Source of the DNA: Lucifuga dentata
Taxonomy: Eukaryota > Chordata > Actinopteri > Ophidiiformes > Bythitidae
NCBI GenBank assembly: GCA_014773175.1
Contig: VXCM01003603.1
Location: forward strand, 46,284 to 110,283
Length of the DNA: 64,000 nt
Direction: 5' to 3'
The translations under genes were made by a program, and so were the position numbers. Numbering within the stretch: the stretch's first letter is position 1; each line of letters starts with the position of its first letter. The notes under the pieces are model-generated. The model was not told the origin of the DNA. It made no database searches and was given only the letters and a program-made list of their open reading frames with translations. Shown here piece after piece: positions 10,943 to 23,842 of the stretch.

Positions 10943-11390
10943 ACTGCTCACACAGCTCCTGGTTATATATGCATTTATAACAGCAAATCTTCAAGGCAAA
11001 ATATTCAGTGGATTTCTCTCTTTGTGTGTGTGCGTGTGTGGGGGTGGGGGGNGCAGTAACTGTCTCAAACACAACACTTATACACAACGCCTGCAGCCTC
11101 TTCATCAATCCTGGCTGCTCGGAAACACAACAGGGTGAGTTGTGTCAGGCCCATGTCATTTCACATGATTATAGGTATCATGAGTTTTCATGTAATGCCT
11201 GACATTTTATTCTTTTTTTTTTCTTTTTATCACAATGTAATTTGTTCCGACAACAAATTATAGTACTACTGATAACATCACCATTACAGAAACACCAATA
11301 ATAACAGCTATTGTTTTTATTTCATAATTTTGCCTGGAGAGGCACCTCAGCCAATGACCCCCACCCTGTACATCCATGCTTCACACTTAC

Positions 11391-11864
11391 AGGACCATAA
11401 CACTGCATGTTTGAGCCTAATATATTCAATTTTCATACAGGCTACTGACAGTCATTTTCTAAATAAGGATGAAACCGTATTTCAGCTTTCCTGATATTTT
11501 GCAAAACCTCTTAAACTTTCAAAATCAAATATTCAAGTGATACACCCACCTTAAAAACCATTCTTTCGCCTGTTAATAGTTCTGAAAAGTTATGAAGTCA
11601 CAGTTTTAAAATTTGCCTTCTTTTTTGGTCTTTTTTTGGGGGGACTATATTCCCCGTTAGAGACATCTCTGTGCTTTTTATTGTACTTAAATGCTAAAAT
11701 TATGAAATTTATAAAAAAAAAAAAAAAAAAAAAANTTTTTTTTTTTTTTTTTTTAACTCACTGTTCCAGTAGTATGCTGAGGAAATGATTGTCAGTAACC
11801 TTACAAGTGTGAAAATTGAGTATATTAGGCTCAAACATGTAAAATGGATGGTATGGTCCCTTAA
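11391..11864 (+). mobile_element. MITE subfamily A copy
   Basis: Starts AGGACCATAAC, lacking the left TTAA and about 12 bp of the end, and closes GGTATGGTCCCTTAA. A poly-A/poly-T switch around the N at 11735 shows that part of the interior is missing or mis-joined. Confidence 0.85.
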
Positions 11865-11892
11865 GAGACCATTTTTGTGTCCCTGATCTATT

Positions 11893-11931
11893 AAAAAAAA
11901 AAAAAAAAAAANAAAAAAAAAAAAAAAAAAG
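11893..11931. repeat. Poly-A with unresolved base
   Basis: An A tract broken by one N at 11912. Similar joins inside homopolymers occur at 3990, 9530, 11735, 18334-18336, 21710, 23735, 28667, 41102, 41963, 48419, 54541 and 63561. Confidence 0.85.
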
Positions 11932-12756
11932 TTCTACAAATACTAAAGAATGACTATAGACAACACTTACACAAGTAGTGTAACTGCTTGTTAAACCATG
12001 TATAACATTAATAGGGCAACACATTAAAGCTTATAGATTTTCAATTTCAAATATGTCACATTACCATAATTGAAAGTGCAGCACTGAATTTTTCATTTTC
12101 ATGTCACAAAACCGAAAATCCTATGAAGTGGATTTTTTTTAGATCAATATTAATTCAACTGGAAGTTTCTGTCGCAGTAACATAACAGATCACCCACATT
12201 ATTTACATGCAAACAGATTTTCATGATCTTCATTGACATTGAGAAAATGACTTTAGCTTACTGTGATATGGATGTTTCCCAAGCTTGGTCCTGTTTGTAT
12301 ACTGTCATATAATATCACATTTTATTAGAAACAACAATGTGAAACACAGAGGAAAATCAGATTGTGTTTAACATTGTGCCGCAGTGATAAATATCCTGCA
12401 GTCAGCAGCTCTTTGCATCACATTAAGTCTTTGGTAAAGATTAGCATTATGTGTACATGAAAGTAAAGCCAAGTCATTTGTCTTAGAATTGAGGCTTTCG
12501 CTTAGAATTAATAGATCTCCATATGTGGAAGAAAAGAACAGAAGCTGACTGTGTCTGGACATCATTTGTTATAATTACTGTGTGTAATAAAACAGGAGAG
12601 AACATATTTTGATGTGTGGGCTAATTTGCACCATTCATCAGCTGCTACTGGAGTCAAACCACATGGCAGCTCTACTAACATCGACCAAAGCCAGCTTTTA
12701 AATTCAGCATGATAGCTCTGAGGCATTTTACAACTTTATTTTGAAAACTGCAGGTT

Positions 12757-12893
12757 TGCTTATGCTGTGTTCCAGTCACAGTGGGATGTCGGAATTTCCC
12801 AGTTGAAAGTTCCGACTTCCTACCTCCAAGTGTTCCAGTCTCCAAACGTACAAGAAACATGGCTGAACGCCGATAAATACTATAAGACTGAGT
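12757..12893 (+). mobile_element. MITE family C, left-end fragment
   Basis: Begins ATGCTGTGTTCCAGTCACAG and shares GTCGGAATTTCCCAG, AACATGGCTGAACG and AATAAATACT blocks with the fuller copy at 44557. The right part is absent. Confidence 0.75.
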
Positions 12894-14007
12894 CTGTCAG
12901 TAAATTTCAGTGGTATGATGAAACACACACAAACATACACATACACACCACCCTCACCCCCTGTATCTTCTCTCATAAACTGCTGAGTAATATTGTGATA
13001 CCCAATGACAGGAAGCTGGAACGTTCGCCGAAGGACAGATCGGTTTTAAACATGAACACAACTCTACAGTAATTCAGTGGATGCTGAGACTGAGCATAAC
13101 CTTTAACCTCATGCTTAAAAATCATATTGCATCACACTCCTCCAATTCAAATGGCTTAGACTGGTTTCACATGCTAAGCTTTGAGCGTTGCTGCTGAGCT
13201 TGGCATCCAGTGCCCTGCTTGTTCATGAATCAGCACTAACCAAGCGCTGACAGGAAGCTCGTTGCTAATAGCATTTTGACTATTACCATAGGTGATCTTT
13301 GCACATTTGTGGTCCAAATTGGGTTTCCAGGTCAAATCTGGTAGCAACACAGACACGGACAAAGAAGGCTCTGGCTCTTCTTCTCATTCGGAGAAGAAAA
13401 AACAAAAAGTGAAGGTTGAATCACCATTCTAAACTGCTCTACACAGGTTATGAGCTTCTCCTCCATCGCTGTGGAGCTTCTGCTTATGTGATGCACAGCT
13501 GTTCTCTGATTGGTTGCAAGTTGGAAAGGTCAGTGTCAGAAAGGTTAAAGTTGAATTTGGTTGAACTTTGAGCACTACATCAAAAGGAAGAATCCGAGCA
13601 CCGTGAGGCATGACACAACTTTGGGAGTCAATGTTCAGCTCTCAAAACATAATAATGTAACGCCCAGGTCAGCGCAATGCTTATCATGTGACGAGTGTCT
13701 AACGTAAAACAAGCTTTACTGCAATTTGTACTGAAGCATTCGTGATATTCAATCCTCTCCAGTAGATTTAGATTTCCTCGTAGATTTCCTAGTTGAGTCA
13801 GGTCCAGTGCAAATCATGTTCTCGCCACACAGGAACCACTCCATAATTTGAATGGAATCAGACCGAGACCACCTCATCTCGGTGGCCTTGGTCCAATTCT
13901 TTTGCTGCGTACTCAAGTTGGATTGCTGTGTTTGCATATGCCCAAACAAACTGAATTTAAGGGGGAAACACTCCACAGTCCGCAACAAATGCTCAAAACA
14001 AATGCCC
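12894..14007. other. Unannotated stretch
   Basis: Includes a short CACACA run near 12924. I recognise no gene or repeat family. Confidence 0.5.
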
Positions 14008-14660
14008 TTAAAGGACCATACTGGCCATTTTGCATGTTTGAGCCTAATATATTCAGTTTTCATACATGTTACGTTACTGACAATCATTTCCCAAAGGATA
14101 AAATCATATTTCAGCTTTCCTGATATTTTGTAAAATCTCTTAATCCTTCAGAGTCAAATGTTCAAGCAATACACCCACCTTAAAAATCCATGTTTCTCTT
14201 GCTAATAGTTATGCAGCCTTATGAAGTTGTTAAAATTTTTCGATAAACACAGGTCTTCTTTTGGGACTATATTCTCCAGTGGAGGCATACATTCACTCTN
14301 AAATTTTTCGATAAACACAGGTCTTCTTTTGGGACTATATTCTCCAGTGGAGGCATACATTCACTCTGTGCTTTCTATTGCACTTAAATGCTAAAATTAC
14401 ATAACTTTGGAAAAAAACCTGAATATATGTCTTGTTTGTGATGATGGCTTTGGTATTTCAAGAATGTTTCAAGTATCAACAAGTTGATTTTAATAGTATA
14501 GCAGAATGAACTGAAACCAATGGCGAAGGTAGGAATTTTTTTTTTTTAATTCACAGTTCCAGTAGTATGCTTTGGGAAATGATTATCAATAATGTTACCT
14601 GTGTGTGAAAATTAAATATATTAGGCTCAAACATGCAAAATGGCTGGTATGGTCCTTTAA
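14008..14660 (+). mobile_element. MITE subfamily A copy, full length
   Basis: TTAA at both edges. The ends are AGGACCATACTGGCC and GGCTGGTATGGTCCT, with the full A interior. The apparent 653 bp includes a 67-bp duplication across the N at 14300 (14233-14299 equals 14301-14367), so the true length is about 585 bp. Confidence 0.92.
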
Positions 14661-14737
14661 TATTTGATCATATTGTCATATTATCAGAAAGTTTTTGCTC
14701 ATAATACCTTTTTTTTCAGCACATCCCAATCTTAGCA

Positions 14738-14870
14738 ACCCCCCACAACACTCTACACATTCCTACTTCGCTATATAATTTTTTTTTTTCTTTTTTTTCA
14801 AGTNACCCCCCACAACACTCTACACATTCCTACTTCGCTATATAATTTTTTTTTTTCTTTTTTTTCAAGT
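14738..14870. other. Assembly-overlap duplication around N (14804)
   Basis: The 66 bases at 14738-14803 are repeated at 14805-14870. This matches the assembly-artefact pattern seen elsewhere. Confidence 0.85.
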
Positions 14871-15148
14871 CATCCAGTTCTCTGACCCAAATTGTAGTAA
14901 TAAATCCTCCCACAAAGCTGGTTGAGTGCATTTATTTCATTCAGGCTGCATGATGGAGCATTTCCCCAGGTGAAATGCTTGGAGAGACGCCAGCGTATTA
15001 TCTCACATGCCTTCCTGTGGCAGGCTGAGAGCCCAGCAACCCATCACACACACGGTGCATTGACCATGACACTGACCGAGCTCTGCAGACACCATGAGTG
15101 ATCACACCAGAGATAAGCTAACCAATGCAGTCAACATGATTTGATCAA

Positions 15149-15203
15149 TCAAAATCAACTTGTAGAGACCTGAAACATGTTTGAGATACTGTAAATAAGT
15201 AAA

Positions 15204-15248
<45 letters not shown>

Positions 15249-15405
15249 TCAATGTAATTTTATTATATTACCAACACAAAGCTGCATGGAAGACAATGTA
15301 AGTATGTCTTTGCCAGAGAATTTAGTCCCAGGAGAAGAGAGCTTTTACTCAAAAATTAAAATGTGTGTGTTGGAAATTGTCAGTAAAGTAACAAGTAGAT
15401 GGCTG
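15149..15405 (-). mobile_element. MITE subfamily B fragment
   Basis: Retains AAATCAACTTGTAGAGACC, GAAACATGTTTGAGATA and TTAGTCCCAGGAGAAGAG in B reverse orientation, then a decayed GGAAATTGTCAGTAAAGTAAC. Both outer ends are gone and an (AT)n run at 15210-15244 has expanded inside it. Confidence 0.75.
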
Positions 15406-15826
15406 GATTTACATATTTAGTATAGATAATCCATCACAACAAATCAAACATTATTTGTATTTTTTGTCAAAGTTACTTAATTACAGAATTCAATTTATCC
15501 CTCTGCCAGGTATGGCTCCATTAATATTTATATTAGCTGGCTTAACTGAGAAAATGCTGGCAACATAAGGGGAACTTAAATTATACAAACAAACAGCAAA
15601 TAGATGCTTTTCCCTTCATGTTGATCAACGTCAGGCGAAATCAGCAGGGCTGAAGACACAGCCTGCAGGTGTATGCAAGTATTTGATCTTAAAACTCCAG
15701 GGGAGGAAGTGCATTGGGTGGGTGTCTTAAAATAAAGCTCTCTCAGTGTCTTTGGTTTTGCAAACATCTAACTGAGCTGCTGAAAAATCAGCTCTTTTTT
15801 TTAGTGCAACTACATTCTAAAACCAG

Positions 15827-15851
15827 TCTCTCTCTCTCTCACACACACACA

Positions 15852-15902
<51 letters not shown>
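15827..15902. repeat. (TC)n-(CA)n compound microsatellite
   Basis: A TC run is followed directly by about 30 CA units with one GA interruption. Confidence 0.95.
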
Positions 15903-15903
<1 letters not shown>

Positions 15904-15906
<3 letters not shown>

Positions 15907-17905
15907 GATAACAGGAGACTCATTGTGTTCCTTGGAATCCATTAGCAGCAGCAGCTAACCTTGGAGCTCACAGCAAAGGAAAGCTTATGATGCTTCGTAT
16001 CGTAGTTTTTTCAAATATATACAGCAAAAATCCTCTTAATTTTTTCAAATGTCAAGATGAAACATTGACATAACTGTAATCAAAATCTTATTTTTGAATA
16101 ATTCTAGTGCTGACATTTCTTTCCACTCTCATTAGAGGTCCTTCTTGGTGTAATACTTCCATACTACTATAAAAGATACACGAGGTACTAATATTGATGC
16201 AGGAAACAGGAAATGATACCACATGCACAATCAAGCCACAGCTTCAGAAGACTATCATCAGCTTCAAATGTATTAATTTAAACGTATTGTTATGTATTTC
16301 CAATTCAGTACATTATTCTTAAAGCCCGATATCAAAGCTGGAAATTGCATTTTTTTTTTTTTTTTTTTTTTTTTGCCAAATGAACACATCCAAATAAGTA
16401 TGTTGCACCTTATATATAAGTAAGTTTGGTTTACAAGTCCACAGTTTTCAACTTCTGTTTCTTTCCCAAATTTTAAATCAATATATAAAGGAGTAGTAAT
16501 GTTAATTAAGCAATTAATTAACAATTTAATTAAGTGTTAATGAAGCATTCATTTGCAAAAACATATTTTTATTTATTTGTTGTTGTTTGTTTTTTTTTTA
16601 ATCTGACATTTTTTTTCCTTATGCATTTCAGGGAATATCAGTCAACCCAAGGCTGGGTTATTAAAAAAATAAATAACAAAAACACAAGTAACATGTAGTT
16701 TGATGTTTGTGTTTCCTGGAATGCATTGTAAAAAAAAAAAAAAAAAAAAAAAAACATCATGATTTTCAACGAAACAAAATTCTAAAAAGCCAATCAGAAC
16801 TAAGAATTTGCCATGGCCATTATAGTATAAGTAAGTGATCATACCCTGCTGGTATATGAAAATAAGGCCATAGCTGTAACAGTAAAATGTATGAAATGTA
16901 CATTTATTTGATAATTTAAGGTTAACAAAGGTACTGTCATCACCAGTTTACTAGTTCACAAATAATTTAGAATGACTCACTTTATGCTGATTGGTTTTGT
17001 GTGGAGTCCTGGGTGAAATGCACAAAACAATATGCAATAAAAATATACCATTATTTGATTATGAGGAAAAAGGTAATAAAATAATATAAATAGAAGTAGA
17101 ATAACAGAAGAAGAAAAAAAAAAACGCATTACACAACTTCCTAATACCAGACATAGGTCATCAAGTTGCTGTTCTAAGTGGCTTATAAACAAACTTCCTG
17201 CCTCTGAAGTGAGCGTTTAGCAGATAAAGGAGAAAAGATGCTTGGTGGACGAGCAGGACAGTTGTTGATGAAATGTATAAGAAGTGGTGGCAAGGACAGC
17301 GCGTAATTGTCTGCTGCAAAATTCATTACTTTGATTTGTTTGCTTTAAGTAAATGTGAACAACAGGAGGACCACCACACAGAATTGGAACCATTTATCAC
17401 TCCCTAATTGATCCTTTAATGTGAGGACTAATACTAAATAACAGCTAAACTCAGCTATTAATGTTTAGAATGTTGGTAAATGTTTGTTCACATCTGTAAC
17501 GTTTCTTAGCACTCGAAAAAATCGGCTTATACTTTCAATGTTGATGCTGAGAAACATGCAGACCACAGATTTATGATTTTATAACTCAGCTCTGTCATTA
17601 TTTATGAGGAAATAGTTAATATTCATATGGCCTTGGGCCACCGATGTGGCCCTGTTCTCATCCCTCATTACTGTATGTTAAATGTACTGTATGTTATTGT
17701 ATGTGACAGAAAGGAGAGGCCACCAGACAGAATCACAGAGCAAAACACTAAAATATAAAATAGTCCAGTGCCTCACGATAGCCATGGGCGCAGTATCATT
17801 TTCTATAATTATGTTAACATCATATGTTTATTCATAAAGACAGACAGAGATGTGGCTTACAGTGTTTACAAAGAAGGAATTAGAGATCAGTTTGGAGTTG
17901 GAGTT
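15904..17905. other. Unannotated stretch
   Basis: AT-rich DNA with poly-T at about 16350-16374 and poly-A at about 16731-16754. Nothing recognisable on either strand. Confidence 0.6.
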
Positions 17906-17907
17906 CT

Positions 17908-17952
17908 TCTTCTTCTTCTTTTTCTTCTTCTTCTTCTTCTTCTTCTTCTTCT
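17908..17952. repeat. (TTC)n microsatellite
   Basis: TTC repeated with one interruption. The leucine-rich and glutamate-rich frames here are repeat artefacts. Confidence 0.95.
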
Positions 17953-18180
17953 AAGTTATGTCCCAAATGCCCAAAAATGTCCCTCCCCTCCTGATCCATC
18001 TCTTCTCCGTGATCTGGAATCCAAAGTTCTCCAATTCTCTGCTTTCCCCAAACTGTAGGAAACCAGAGGAGATGTGATTTCTCTTCTAAATGCCTCCTCC
18101 AGCAGGAGGATCTGTGCATGGATCCCGAAAGGATCCTTGGATCCTCCTGCATAGCATCACCTCTGCTGCTACCCAGTCAA

Positions 18181-18782
18181 TTAAAGGACCATACCATCCA
18201 TTTTGCATGTTTGAGCCTAATATATTGAATTTTCATACATGTAAGGTTTAAAGCATACTACTAACTAAGCATACTACTAACTAAGGTTTAAAGCATACTA
18301 CTAACGGTGAGTTAAAAAAAAAAAAAAAAAACCNNNTTCTTGGGATAGGTAATCCATCATCACCAACAAGACGTGTATTCAGGTTTTTTCAAAGTTTTGT
18401 AATTTTAGAGTTTAAGCCCAATAAAAAGTGTGGAGTGAATGTATGTCTCCACTGGGGAATATAGTCCCAAAAGAAGACCTGCATTTATTGAAAAATTTGA
18501 ACAAGGGGACAAAATGGGGGAAAAAAGAAAAGAAAAAAAGGAAGAAAAAAAAATTAATGACCATGACTTCATACATTTGCATAACTATTAGCAGGAGAAA
18601 CATGCATTTTTAAGGTGGGTGTATCACTTGAATATTTGATTTTGAAAGATTAAGAGATTTTGCAAAATATCAGGAAAGCTGAAATACTGTATGGTTTTAT
18701 CCTTTGGGAAAAGGTTGTCAGTAATGTTACGTGTATGAAAATTGAATATATTAGGATCAAACATGTAAAAATGGTCCTTTAA
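18181..18782 (-). mobile_element. MITE subfamily A copy, reverse orientation
   Basis: TTAA and AGGACCATACCATCC open it, and the end reads GTCCTTTAA. The interior is reverse A. Near the left end, GCATACTACTAAC occurs three times (18253, 18269, 18293), a local tandem expansion. A gap of three N interrupts it at 18334-18336. Confidence 0.9.
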
Positions 18783-19317
18783 CGATGATCAGCAAAGCCA
18801 GACTCAATGCTGACACAGGTTTTTCACGAGCATGTCTGCCGATTTAATAAGTCCAAATTCAGCTTCTGCTTGTTTCAGACATGTTCAGCAAACCACAGTC
18901 CTGTCACACACCGATGCCACACACACACATGAAATGGGGACAGTTCTTTATTAAATATTATTTATACTTACTGTGAAATTAAAAAAAAAATCTAAACAAT
19001 TACAAAGAAAAATAACATATTTATCCAACTGTTCAGACTTCATTTTGGCACATTAAGCCATGAAAGTCTTGTAGACTTTTTTTTTTTCTTTCAACAATGA
19101 TTTGAGAGGATTGCGCAAAATCAGTGTTCAATAGAATTTTGATCATCTTTATAAGAAAGTCACTATTACACATTGTGGCAGATGTCATGTTCGAAAAAAA
19201 ACAAACAAACTTCATAATTTATCAATGTCACATGATGATGATGATGAAGGAAACATTACCGCCTCATTAGTCATCCTTTTGTGTTGTCTTGCTGCTTTCC
19301 ACTCATCTCCTATCATC

Positions 19318-19351
19318 TGCTTCTTCTTCTTCTTCTTCTTCTTCTTCTTCT
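19318..19351. repeat. (TTC)n microsatellite
   Basis: An uninterrupted run of TTC units. Confidence 0.9.
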
Positions 19352-19384
19352 GATGCCTCTTTTCCTTCTGCTCTTTCTTGTTTT

Positions 19385-19510
19385 GAAAGCTGCTGAAAAG
19401 GAAGCCGCTCTATTTTTAATTCCAGTTTCAAATGCTAATTCCGAACCAATCTGAGACAAGTTGTTTGAATCTAATGAGCCACTGTCCTAATGCAAATATG
19501 ATCAGCTGAT
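19385..19510. promoter_or_regulatory. Candidate conserved non-coding segment
   Basis: High-complexity DNA holding a MEF2-type CTATTTTTAA (19410-19419) and an exact POU octamer ATGCAAAT (19490-19497) close to GATCAGCTGATCA, an E-box inside a palindrome. It sits between simple repeats. Regulatory function is a guess from motif content. Confidence 0.25.
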
Positions 19511-20190
19511 CAGTGTACCTGAAGCTGGATGTTCTCTCTCTGTGTGTGTGTGTGTGTGTTTCAGAACTTGAATCTCCTCTTGTTCTTCCTCTCCTCAGCT
19601 TTATGAGTCACATCTCCTCCTGTCTCTCTCTCCATGTCCTTTTCTTTCCTCTCTCAGATCTCCTTGTCAGCCAGCTCCATGCCTGCACATTTTCTCAGGA
19701 ACTTCAGGTTTGTTCTTCCGCTGGCTCTCACTCTGCTTCAGAGTTCTTTCTCTCTCTCAGCAGGGCCACTTTCTGCGGATGGACACTTCCTGTTTTTTCG
19801 TGACCAGGCTGATGAGGAGGCCTTGCCCCCTTCACTGCATCCTCCAGTCAGCTAACCATCACTTGCCATTTTTAATCCATTTCTTTGAGCTCTGCTACTG
19901 TGGCCTCCTCTCTATGCTGTCCACCTCCTCTCCCACGCTGCTTTCAGGTCTATGAAATCTCTTTCACAGAAAGCTCTGATCTTGTCAGCGTCTGCTTTTC
20001 AGATGGCCCTCAGGTTGTCGTTTTCCTTTCTTCACTGAAAGGACAGTTTTGTGAAAAGAGGAGCTTTTCTTTCTGTCTGATTCTATAGGTTCTTGTTTTT
20101 TGTCCAGCTTGAAGGCAGTCTCCCATCTAAACTTTACTTCTGGAGGCCAGCTCCTTCTTCTTGGTTTGAGCCAAGCAGAGGGCGGCACTA

Positions 20191-20705
20191 ATGCTGCGAT
20201 CCAGTCAAAGTGGGAGGTCGGAATTTCCTAATTAACCCTCCTAATTAATTCCTAATTAAAAATTCTGACTTCTGACCTCCAAGCGTTCCAGCAAAAGATG
20301 CCAAATGTAAACAAAAACATGGCTGAATACCAATAAAACTGTAAAATAAATAAGGTTAATAATAAACATTAAGTAAAGTAAAGTTAGATTACAGGACTGT
20401 TTGGTTTGATTGTGTTATGACAGTGGGTATTAAACATTAGTGCAGAAAAGTTATTTTCTGAAATTATTCACTCTTACCAATCAGTGGCAAACAGTTATTA
20501 TACACTATAGATAGATAGTTGGTGACATCTTCTGACCTTTTTGTTTAAGTGTTCCATGTTGAGTGACATCATCCTCGTTGAAGTCAGGGTAGATGGATTT
20601 GGTTCAGAGTTTCCAAGTCGGAACTCCAACTTCAAGTGCCGTTCCATCGCATTTCTTCAAGAAGGTCAGAATTTTTTGAATTCCAAGTTGTCTGGAATGC
20701 AACAT
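20191..20705 (+). mobile_element. MITE family C, most complete copy
   Basis: The ends ATGCTGCGATCCAG and CTGGAATGCAACAT are imperfect inverted repeats, and similarity extends inward (GTCGGAATTT against AAGGTCAGAATTTTTTGAA). The interior shares AACATGGCTGAATA, CAAACAGTTATTATACACTA and GTTGAGTGACATCATCC with copies at 42364 and 44557. No coding capacity; the superfamily is not assigned. Confidence 0.8.
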
Positions 20706-20823
20706 GAGCTCCTGCATGCAGCTGTGAACCTGCTGACCGGGATTGTGCTGCTTCACAGGAGCACAGCAACATTATTTTGGACTGAATGGTTGAATGAATG
20801 CTCATTTGAGTACCTAGCGAGTA

Positions 20824-20900
20824 AGAGAGAGAGAGAAAGAGAAGAGGGAGAGCTTGCAGTCTCTCTCTCTGTCTCGCTCTCCCTCTGTCTGTATCTGTCT
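20824..20900. repeat. (GA)n and (TC)n low-complexity tract
   Basis: A GAGA-rich run followed by a CTCT-rich run. Arginine/glutamate and serine/leucine open frames over it are artefacts. Confidence 0.85.
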
Positions 20901-21501
20901 CCATCTGTTTTGATAATTAAGTTCACCGTACCTCTCTCAGAGAATGAAGAGATGCCTGCTTCAGGTAGACAAACAGGTTTCACTATTACCTGCAGCAGTG
21001 CACATACAACCATCATCACTACGTTTTCAGCATCAGGAAACAAGTGTGGTGTGAATAAAAAGGCGCTGTGAGTGTAGGAGCACATTCACTACTGTGTGTG
21101 AGTGTCTGTGTATGTATCTTTATGTGTAAGTGTGCATGCATGTGCAGTGTGCACCCTTGCATTCTCTAAAAAGGCAGAGAAAAGTGAAACAGATGCATGC
21201 ATTGATCACAGAACTTTCTTAGTAAAATTTGGAGAAGTTTCACAATATTAGATCATCTGTATGGAAACTATGGAGGCTTCTGCCAGCCAATCAGATTCAG
21301 CTTGTCACAGCTGATGACGGTTATCTGCAGTACATCTACACAAAGTGTTTTAATGCCTTATTTTTCCACAGGTTCAGTATATTGTTGCAGCTCAACTTCT
21401 TAGCATTGCATCAGGAGAGGTTGCAAAGGTTGCAATTGGCCATTGTAAAGGCTAGGATAGAGATCTCCAGTTACTTCAATGCCCCCCTCCAATTTATTGC
21501 A

Positions 21502-21531
21502 ATTAAACACTAAAATTACATAACTTTGGGG

Positions 21532-21563
<32 letters not shown>

Positions 21564-21823
21564 AAAAAACCCTGAAAATATGTCTTGTTTGCAATGATGG
21601 ATTTGGTATCCCAAGAACATTTCAAGTATCAACAAGTTGATTTTAATAGTGTACCAAAAACCAATAGCAGTCTGGAAGGTATAGGCAACATTTTTTTTTT
21701 TTTTTTTAANTTAACTCACCATTCCAGTAGTATACTTTGGGAAATGATTGTCAGTAACCTTACGTGTATGAAAATTATATATATTAGGCTCAAACATGCA
21801 AAATGGACGGTATGGTCCTTTAA
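21502..21823 (+). mobile_element. MITE subfamily A, 5'-truncated
   Basis: Keeps the right half of A from the TAAACACTAAAATTACATAA block to GGTATGGTCCTTTAA. The left half is missing. A (CAAAA)n run has expanded inside and one N sits at 21710. Confidence 0.88.
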
Positions 21824-22743
21824 AGTCATAGTGCCACCTGGCATATTTGTTTTATATACAGTATCGCACTTCAGCTGAGTGGTAGCGATGGCTCAGCAAT
21901 GTAGAGTTTAATAAAATTGAATTTTATACAATATATTTTAACACAAAATGAGCTTTACCAAATGTCCAGCAAAGTACAGTATTTACAGTTAAAAATTATG
22001 TTTATATGCTTTATCTACCTAATTCTGCCAAAACAACTGGCTTTCAGTATAAATTACATAAGGCATTCAACTGTGATGACTTTGCTCCTCCATTTGCACC
22101 ATTTGTGTTTACATTGAGAGAGTTTTTGCATGTGAAGAATATGCAGATGTTTGATCAACATTGATGATCTGATGCAGGAGAGATTTAATGAAGTTAGTCA
22201 CACGTCACTGGAAACCTGGTAGCTCCTGTCTGAAGTGTGAGAGAAGACGCTGGGTAATCCTTTCTGCAGTGCTGGCCTGGTACGTTTGGGCAAATGATTT
22301 GTTTCCACTAGCCAGATCTGTTTGAACTCTGTGGTGGGTTTGTTCAGCTTTTAAGCATCATCCAAACATTTCAGTGGAATAATGCATTCATAGCAATAAT
22401 CATTTCTTTATTCCATTTTTTTCAGTCACATATTCACAAACTCTCCTGCGAAGCTCATAGAAGTGGCTTTCTTTGACTGTCAAACAGCAGCGCGACTGTT
22501 CAAAATGCTAACGTTCCTGTCTGTAATTTTCCTTATTTTGTAATTTAATTGTAAAATCAAATATGTCAGGTTTTTTTTTATGGCCTTCAAAGAGCTCCCC
22601 ACTTTAATTTGTGTTGAAAGAACATTAATTTTCAAATCACTACTGCTGTTATTACTGAATTGGAATGTGAAAATTATAAGGTCAGTGTGAGGTCAGGAAC
22701 CTGAGCAGGACCTTTTGTGTTCATCCTGCACACATGTATGAGG

Positions 22744-22745
<2 letters not shown>
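21824..22745. other. Unannotated stretch
   Basis: No recognisable gene, RNA or transposon end. Confidence 0.6.
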
Positions 22746-22779
<34 letters not shown>

Positions 22780-22802
22780 ATATCAGGTGGAAATGTCATT
22801 CN

Positions 22803-22841
<39 letters not shown>

Positions 22842-22863
22842 ATATCAGGTGGAAATGTCATTC
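22746..22863. repeat. (TG)n microsatellite with duplicated flank
   Basis: The TG array plus the flank CATATCAGGTGGAAATGTCA appears twice around the N at 22802. This is a contig overlap, so the true locus has one array. Confidence 0.88.
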
Positions 22864-22875
22864 ATTTATTTTTCA

Positions 22876-22955
22876 TACGTGCTGATGTTATTCAGGGTCA
22901 CGGGTGCATTGCAGACATTCCCAGCATGCATTAGGTGGAAGGAAACACCCAGGTT
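22876..22955 (-). mobile_element. L2-like fragment
   Basis: ATTCAGGGTCACGGG, then CCCAGCATGCATTAGG and GGAAACACCC match the reverse complement of the fish L2-like tail. Only about 80 bp remains. Confidence 0.6.
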
Positions 22956-23842
22956 ACAGTAGGTGCATGTTTTACTCTGAAATTTCACGTATCATCTGTA
23001 TTCAACCTCTTTATTGCATTTTTAAAATTTTTTGTAATCACTTTTCAGCTTAAATTGTCTCTCCCACACTCACGATGCAGCACAAAATACACGTTCATAT
23101 ATAACAATATCTAAAGATGACTTTATTGTAGATATTATGGATTTTTTTTTTTTTTTTTTTTTTTTATTGTAAGCTACTGCATAGCCTGCATAACAGTCCA
23201 TGAACCAGTGGCTCTGCCATTATCACTCCAATATCATTGCCAGTATCACTATGATATCAGTCAATATCACTATGATATCACTGCCAATATTACATATAAC
23301 TGAAAGAAGTTACACATGTAACACAAAACACGCAAACTCAAGTGCATCACTTGAAATGCTATATCATACTACTCAAATGAAAATCATTGGGACAGCTTGA
23401 TTTTCATTGTCTGGACTTTTGGTGAAAGCTTAACTGGTCCAGTTCCTTCAGCATATGTAGAAATACTTTGAATGTGCATTTGAGCTCTTCAGGATAGCTC
23501 AGGTTCAGTCCATAAATAAGTCCAGAAAGCACGATAAAACCAAGGGTGAGACTCTGGAGGTTGCTAACCTTCAAGGACGAGTCCAACATCTCCTGGCTCT
23601 TCTACATCAGCACCATCTTTCCGGATTGTGTAGATGCCCATGGTTGTTTGTCCAACGGATATCTGTGCCTCTACGAAATCACAGTCCTGAGAAATAAACA
23701 AAGAACTGTGAGTTGTTTTTTTTTTTTTTTTTTTNTTTTTTTTTTTTTTTTTGTTTTGTTTTGGGGTTTTTTTTCCAATAGTAATGCATGTCTGTACTGG
23801 GACATTTATAATATAATATGCACTGTTCAAGCACTGATTTTC
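22956..23842. other. Unannotated stretch
   Basis: Contains poly-T at about 23141-23165 and a poly-T/N join at 23735. No family is recognised. Confidence 0.55.

Noticed and set aside
13852..14133. Repeated similar open frames (ACLSLIYSIFIHV-type peptides) at many loci
   Set aside because: The shared peptide is only the translated inverted end of the A MITE. It recurs on both strands with no conserved start or stop.
14738..14870. Tandem duplication as a biological event
   Set aside because: Length and position around a single N match the assembly-artefact pattern.
20541..21071. 176-codon frame
   Set aside because: Its first third lies in MITE C and its middle is GA/TC low-complexity sequence.
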